In this document: one piece after another, positions 59,892-64,000 of the stretch | Position numbering within the stretch: position 1 is the first letter of the stretch | How the letters are laid out: each line of letters begins with the position of its first letter | From: Alteraurantiacibacter hainanensis | GTDB lineage: Bacteria; Pseudomonadota; Alphaproteobacteria; Sphingomonadales; Sphingomonadaceae | Assembly: GCF_036321025.1 (NCBI RefSeq) | Contig: NZ_JAZAPB010000002.1 | Location: forward strand, 1,736,001-1,800,000 | Reading direction: 5' to 3' | DNA: 64,000 nt | Made by a program: the position numbers and the translations under genes | Notes under the pieces: generated by a model | Databases searched by the model: none | Told to the model about the DNA's origin: nothing | What the model saw: only the letters and a program-made list of their open reading frames with translations

Positions 59892-62429
59892 TCAACCCTT
59901 GGCTGCCGCCTTCTTCTTCGCCGGCGCTTTCTTCTTTTTCGCCGGTGCCTTGCGCTTCTTCTTCGCCGGCGTCTTCGCGGCTTTCTCCGAGATCAGCGTA
60001 AGCGCATCCTCAAGCGACAGATCGTCCTTGTCCTTGTCCTTCGGGATGGTGGCGTTGACGGTACCATCGGTGACGTAGGGGCCATAGCGACCCTCCATCA
60101 GCTTCACCTCGTCGCCCGCCTCGGTCTTGCCGAGAACCTTCAGCGGCTCCCGGCTGCCGCGACCGCCGCCTTTGCGATTGGCGGATTGCGCCAGCAGGTC
60201 GACCGCGCGGTTCATGCCGATCTCGAATATCTCGCGGGTGTTCTGAAGCTTGCCGTAGGTGCCTTCGTGACGCACCGCGGGCCCGTAGCGCCAAAGCCCG
60301 GCCTCGATATCCTTTCCGGTATCGGGGTGCTGACCGACGACCCGAGGAAGTGCGAGCAGCTTCAGCGCCCATTCCAGGTCGAAATCGTCGATATCCTTGG
60401 GGATCGATGCGCGCTTGATGTCCTTGCCCTCGCCCATCTGGACGTAGGGACCGAAACGGCCTGTCTTGCGCTCCACCTGCTGGCCGGTCTCCGGGTCCTC
60501 GCCCATCACGCCGTCGTTGGATCCATCCTCGCCGCCGGGCTGGCCGAACTTCCGGCGGAACGTGCATTCCGGGTAGTTCACGCAGCCGATGAAGGCGCCG
60601 TAGCGGCCACCGCGCAGGTGCAGCTCGCCGCCCTCGCGGCCCTCTTCCGCGCACAGCGGGCACCAGCGCGGCTTGTGGCCATCCTCGCGTTCGGGGAAGA
60701 GGAAATCCTCCAGGAAGGTATCCAGCACCTCCGTAACTTCCGAGGGCTGGCGCTCCATCACCTCGTCGCTCTTCGGCTTGAAGTCGCGCCAGAAGTTTTC
60801 CAGCAGCACCTTGTACTCGAACCGCCCGCCGGAGACCTCGTCCAGCTCGTCTTCCATCTCCGCGGTGAAATCGTAGGCGACGTAGCGAGGGAAGAAGCGC
60901 TCCAGAAATGCCGTGAGCAGCCGACCGGAGTCCTCGGCGAAGAAGCGGTTCTTCTCCATCCGTACATAGTCGCGATCACGCAGTGTCTGGATCGTGGAGG
61001 CGTAGGTGGACGGGCGTCCGATGCCCAGTTCCTCCAGCCGCTTCACAAGGCTGGCTTCGGAGAAGCGCGGCGGCGGCTGGGTGAAGTGCTGGGTTGCCTC
61101 CACCGCCTTCTTTGCCGGGGAATCGCCCTTGCGCATCACCGGCAGCAGGTTGTCGTCGTCCTCCTCCGATTTCTCGTCGAAGCTTTCGGAATATACCGCC
61201 AGGAAGCCGGGGAACTTCACCACCTGCCCCGTGGCGCGCAGCTCGTGCTTGCCGGTGGGATCACGCATGGTGACGGTGGTGCGTTCCAGCTGCGCGGTGG
61301 CCATCTGGCTGGCCATCGCGCGCTTGAAGATCAGGTCGTAGAGCTTGGCATCGTCGCCCGATCCGGCGCGATCGCGGCTGAAATTGGTGGGCCGGATCGC
61401 TTCGTGCGCTTCCTGCGCGTTCTTCGCCTTGGTGGAATAGAAGCGCGGCTTTTCGGGGCGGTAGTCCTCGGAGAAGCGTTCCGCGATGGCATCGCGCGCG
61501 GCCATGATGGCGCTCATGTCCATCTGCACGCCATCGGTACGCATGTAGGTAATCGCGCCCGCCTCGTACAATGTCTGCGCACAGCGCATCGTGTGGCTTG
61601 CGGAGAAGCCCAGCTTGCGTGCCGCTTCCTGCTGCAGGGTCGACGTGGTGAACGGCGGCGCGGGGTTGCGCTTTACCGGCTTGGTCTCGACGTCCTCGAC
61701 CTTGAAGGCGCCCTGCTCCACCGCCGCCTTCGCGGCCTCTGCCGTGCCCTTGTCGCCGATCGAAAGCCGTTCCAGCTTCTTGCCGTCGAAGCGCACCAGG
61801 CGGGCATCGAAACCGGTCCCGTCCTGCTCCATCTTCGCGATGACGGACCAGTACTCGTCGGGTTTGAAGACCTCGATCTCGCGCTCGCGCTCGCAGATCA
61901 GGCGCAGCGCCACCGACTGCACGCGACCCGCAGACTTTGCGCCGGGCAGCTTGCGCCACAGCACCGGGGAGAGGGTGAAACCGAAGAGGTAATCCAGCGC
62001 GCGGCGTCCGAGGTAGGCATCGATCAGGTGCTGATCGAGTTCGCGCGGGTTCTTCATCGCCTCGGTCACGGCGGACTTGGTGATGGCGTTGAACGTCACG
62101 CGGCTGACCTCGGCGGGCAATGCCTTGCGCTTCTTCAGCAGGTCCATCACGTGCCAGCTGATCGCCTCGCCCTCGCGATCGGGGTCGGTAGCCAGGATCA
62201 GGCGGTCGGCATTCTTGGCCGCATCGGCAATGGCCTTCACCTGGTTGCGATTGCGCTGGTCGGAATACACCTCCCAGTCCATCGCGAAGCCTTCCTCGGG
62301 CCGGACGGAGCCGTCCTTGGGCGGCAGGTCGCGGACGTGGCCGTACGAGGCGAGAACCTTGTAGTCCCCGCCCAGATATTTCTCGATGGTCTTCGCCTTG
62401 GCAGGCGATTCTACGATGACAAGCTGCAT
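59892..62429 (-). CDS. topA: DNA topoisomerase I
   Basis: 845 residues from the ATG at 62429, with the frame continuing 5 codons upstream. TOPRIM: LVIVESPAKAKTIEKYLG and ATDPDREGEAISWHV; catalytic Tyr in GAITYMRTDGV; IGRPSTYASTIQ. A zinc-finger-like WCPLCAEEGREGGELHLRGG and further CVNYPECTF motifs bind DNA. The tail is Lys/Ala-rich (KKKKAPAKKKAAAKG). It relaxes negative supercoils. Confidence 0.97.
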   Translation of the reverse strand: MQLVIVESPAKAKTIEKYLGGDYKVLASYGHVRDLPPKDGSVRPEEGFAMDWEVYSDQRNRNQVKAIADAAKNADRLILATDPDREGEAISWHVMDLLKKRKALPAEVSRVTFNAITKSAVTEAMKNPRELDQHLIDAYLGRRALDYLFGFTLSPVLWRKLPGAKSAGRVQSVALRLICEREREIEVFKPDEYWSVIAKMEQDGTGFDARLVRFDGKKLERLSIGDKGTAEAAKAAVEQGAFKVEDVETKPVKRNPAPPFTTSTLQQEAARKLGFSASHTMRCAQTLYEAGAITYMRTDGVQMDMSAIMAARDAIAERFSEDYRPEKPRFYSTKAKNAQEAHEAIRPTNFSRDRAGSGDDAKLYDLIFKRAMASQMATAQLERTTVTMRDPTGKHELRATGQVVKFPGFLAVYSESFDEKSEEDDDNLLPVMRKGDSPAKKAVEATQHFTQPPPRFSEASLVKRLEELGIGRPSTYASTIQTLRDRDYVRMEKNRFFAEDSGRLLTAFLERFFPRYVAYDFTAEMEDELDEVSGGRFEYKVLLENFWRDFKPKSDEVMERQPSEVTEVLDTFLEDFLFPEREDGHKPRWCPLCAEEGREGGELHLRGGRYGAFIGCVNYPECTFRRKFGQPGGEDGSNDGVMGEDPETGQQVERKTGRFGPYVQMGEGKDIKRASIPKDIDDFDLEWALKLLALPRVVGQHPDTGKDIEAGLWRYGPAVRHEGTYGKLQNTREIFEIGMNRAVDLLAQSANRKGGGRGSREPLKVLGKTEAGDEVKLMEGRYGPYVTDGTVNATIPKDKDKDDLSLEDALTLISEKAAKTPAKKKRKAPAKKKKAPAKKKAAAKG

Positions 62430-62494
62430 TGTGATCCCGGGCAATCCTTACGTGTGTACGTACGCGCGAGGGTGGTGGCGGTTGCCGAGATTCG

Positions 62495-62866
62495 TCAAGC
62501 CACCTTTCGCACCTTCAGCCACGCCGCGACGAACAGTGCGGCAAACAGCAGGTCCACCGCGCCGCCCAGCGCCATGTCGTTCGCGGCCTGCCCTTGCGAC
62601 CAGAAGGCCAGCGCAGGAATGCCGAAGCTGATCTTCTCGAAGACCGTCAGCGGCAAGAACGCGGCATAGCGGATCGGATCGCGCGCGATGACAAGGAACA
62701 CGCCCTGGAATACCAGCGCGATCCCCGCGAAAGCGAAATACAGCAGCCGATGCGGGTCGGGCGCGTCGGTAAGGTAAAGCGCGGGCACGGCGAGGAATCC
62801 GTAGATCGCGGCGATGATGTAGATGCGCCGGGCGAACTTCGCGGCGGCTTGGGTCGTGTCAGGCAA
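62495..62866 (-). CDS. Small four-helix membrane protein of unknown function
   Basis: 123 residues with four hydrophobic helices (about residues 15-33, 42-60, 68-88 and 97-117) and short loops. The loop after helix 2 has the charged segment ARDPIRYAAFLPL. No family known to me. It overlaps the dprA stop by 8 bp and lies 65 bp upstream of topA, between the two DNA-processing genes. Confidence 0.7.
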   Translation of the reverse strand: MPDTTQAAAKFARRIYIIAAIYGFLAVPALYLTDAPDPHRLLYFAFAGIALVFQGVFLVIARDPIRYAAFLPLTVFEKISFGIPALAFWSQGQAANDMALGGAVDLLFAALFVAAWLKVRKVA

Positions 62867-63959
62867 GGCTCACCCTTCCTCCGGCATGGCGCTCCAGTCG
62901 ACCGGCGATTTCGAGTTCCAGCAGCGCCATCTGCACCGCGCCCGGTGTGGTTCCGGACTGGCGGACGAGTTCATCGACAGCCACGGGCGCGCTGGAAAGC
63001 ATGGCGGCAATATCGTCAGCTGGCATTTCCTCGTCGGTGTCCGCGAAGGTGAAGTCCGGGCCGACCTCGCGCACCGTCGAACGGGGCTGTCCATCGAACC
63101 CGGAAAGCAGTTCGACGACGTCGGCCGGCTCCTGCACCAGAACCGCCCCCTCGCGGATCAGCTGGTTGCACCCGTGCGATCGACTGTCGGCGGGATGGCC
63201 GGGTATCGCCATCACCTCCCGCCCCGCCTCGCCGGCAAGCCGCGCGGTTATGAGCGAACCGGATTTCGGCGCGGCCTCCACCACCAGCGTGCCCAGCCCC
63301 AGCCCCGCTATGATCCGGTTGCGCTTGGGAAATTGCTGGCCGCGAGGCTCGGTGCCGGGCGGTTCTTCGGCAATCAGCAAGGCCTCGTTGGCGATCTGCT
63401 CCTGAAGCCTTGCGTGCTGCGGCGGATAGGCGATGTCGATCCCGCTGGCGATCACGCCGATCGTGTGGGGGAAAGCCCCCTCGTGACTGGCCCCGTCGAT
63501 GCCCTTGGCAAGGCCGGAGACAACCACGAACCCCGCCGCCGCCAGTTCCCGGGCGAAGTCGCGCGCCAGCTTCACCGCCGCTGCTGATGCGTTGCGAGCA
63601 CCCACCATGGAAACGCACGGCTTGCCCGCCAGCGAAAGGTCGCCGCGCATGGTGACGATCGGCGGCGCACCGTCCAGCGCGGCAAGGTTGGCGGGATAGT
63701 CAGGCTGGTCGTGAAACAGGTATCGTGCCCCTGCCCGGCGCGCAGCCTGTACCTCGCGCTCGATCTTCTCGCGCGGGGCAGGCTCGTAATTCCGCTTGGC
63801 CCCGCGCGCGGCCAGATCCGGCAAGGCCTCGACGGCTTCCTGCGCGGTGCCGAAGCGGCTCAGCAGCTGGGCATAGCTGACCGGCCCGATATTTGCCGAG
63901 CGCAGCAGCCGGATACGGGCGAAGGCCTCGTCCTGGGTGAGCGTAGGGGCGCCGGTCAC
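62859..63959 (-). CDS. dprA: DNA-processing protein DprA
   Basis: 366 residues from a GTG that overlaps the plsY stop (GTGA). DprA loads RecA on incoming single-stranded DNA during natural transformation. Rossmann-like signature VSMVGARNASAAAVKLARDF, VSGLAKGIDGASHEGA, GLGLGTLVVEAAPKSGSLITA and VMAIPGHPADSRSHGCNQLI. A winged-helix C-terminal part (TTPGAVQMALLELEIAGRLE) follows. The plsY-dprA-topA order is typical. Confidence 0.96.
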   Translation of the reverse strand: MTGAPTLTQDEAFARIRLLRSANIGPVSYAQLLSRFGTAQEAVEALPDLAARGAKRNYEPAPREKIEREVQAARRAGARYLFHDQPDYPANLAALDGAPPIVTMRGDLSLAGKPCVSMVGARNASAAAVKLARDFARELAAAGFVVVSGLAKGIDGASHEGAFPHTIGVIASGIDIAYPPQHARLQEQIANEALLIAEEPPGTEPRGQQFPKRNRIIAGLGLGTLVVEAAPKSGSLITARLAGEAGREVMAIPGHPADSRSHGCNQLIREGAVLVQEPADVVELLSGFDGQPRSTVREVGPDFTFADTDEEMPADDIAAMLSSAPVAVDELVRQSGTTPGAVQMALLELEIAGRLERHAGGRVSLA

Positions 63960-64000
63960 TTCTTGCGGCCGACCTTGGGTTCCTCGCCCTTGGTCAGGCG
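63956..64000 (-). CDS. plsY: Glycerol-3-phosphate acyltransferase PlsY, C-terminal end (partial)
   Basis: Only the last 14 codons are visible, reading RLTKGEEPKVGRKK before the stop at 63956-63958. This matches the usual PlsY end (R-L-x-K-G-x-E-P-x-x-G), and PlsY normally lies ahead of dprA. The gene continues past the right edge on the minus strand. Confidence 0.75.
   Translation of the reverse strand, partial: RLTKGEEPKVGRKK

Overview
The window looks like the chromosome of a GC-rich alphaproteobacterium, most likely a sphingomonad of the Erythrobacteraceae type. The evidence is a DivL-type tyrosine pseudo-kinase, alphaproteobacterial AddA/AddB, an argJ to trxA to addA/addB gene order, Flp pilins, DUF421 pairs, and high GC at third codon positions. 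The species call is inference. About 60 genes are supported, most on the minus strand and many overlapping by ATGA or GTGA, so transcription units are compact.

Region 1-10970 is the right-hand part of an integrated phage-derived island that continues past the left edge. Reading from the right boundary on the minus strand it holds a P4-type integrase, a small unknown gene, an AlpA-like regulator, a protein with two primase-tail-like modules, a 745-bp non-coding control region, a double-HTH protein, two unknown genes, an HK97-type prohead protease, a tape measure protein and a small coupled gene. At the far end, facing the phage genes, is the C-terminal 607 residues of a large helical-repeat protein that resembles STAND/NACHT-type defence proteins. 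No portal, capsid or large terminase is visible, although the genes present are intact and often coupled. This resembles a phage satellite (PICI-like) carrying defence cargo, but a decayed prophage is also possible. The control region (7230-7974 and the adjoining primase-like 3' end) contains a lambda-like operator, repeated CGGAAGGG motifs, and three 27-nt hairpins with conserved flanks. It is the most unusual stretch of the window.

Region 11023-30710 is backbone. It holds a lipoprotein methyltransferase, secA, argJ plus an inositol-monophosphatase-family gene, and then a minus-strand unit divL-tsaE-amgK-murU-addB-addA with trxA just beyond. That unit joins cell-cycle control, tRNA modification, cell-wall recycling and double-strand break repair. 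ahcY and a peroxiredoxin follow as a divergent pair.

Region 30797-43316 holds a MurA-family gene, folE and a phospholipase D protein, then hemerythrin, tRNA-Arg(ACG), a NUDIX hydrolase, two orphan Flp pilins, an M48 lipoprotein protease, accA, xerD, two coupled unknown genes, and aroK-aroB.

Region 43313-64000 holds two DUF421 membrane proteins, DUF488, pccB, gor, a SIR2-like protein, a DEAD-box helicase, a non-canonical NRAMP-like transporter, an EF-hand lipoprotein, pgi, lepB-rnc-era, an MFS exporter, an orphan response regulator, topA, a small membrane protein, dprA and the end of plsY. Starts were moved from the longest open frame where a Shine-Dalgarno site, gene overlap or family length pointed to a better codon.
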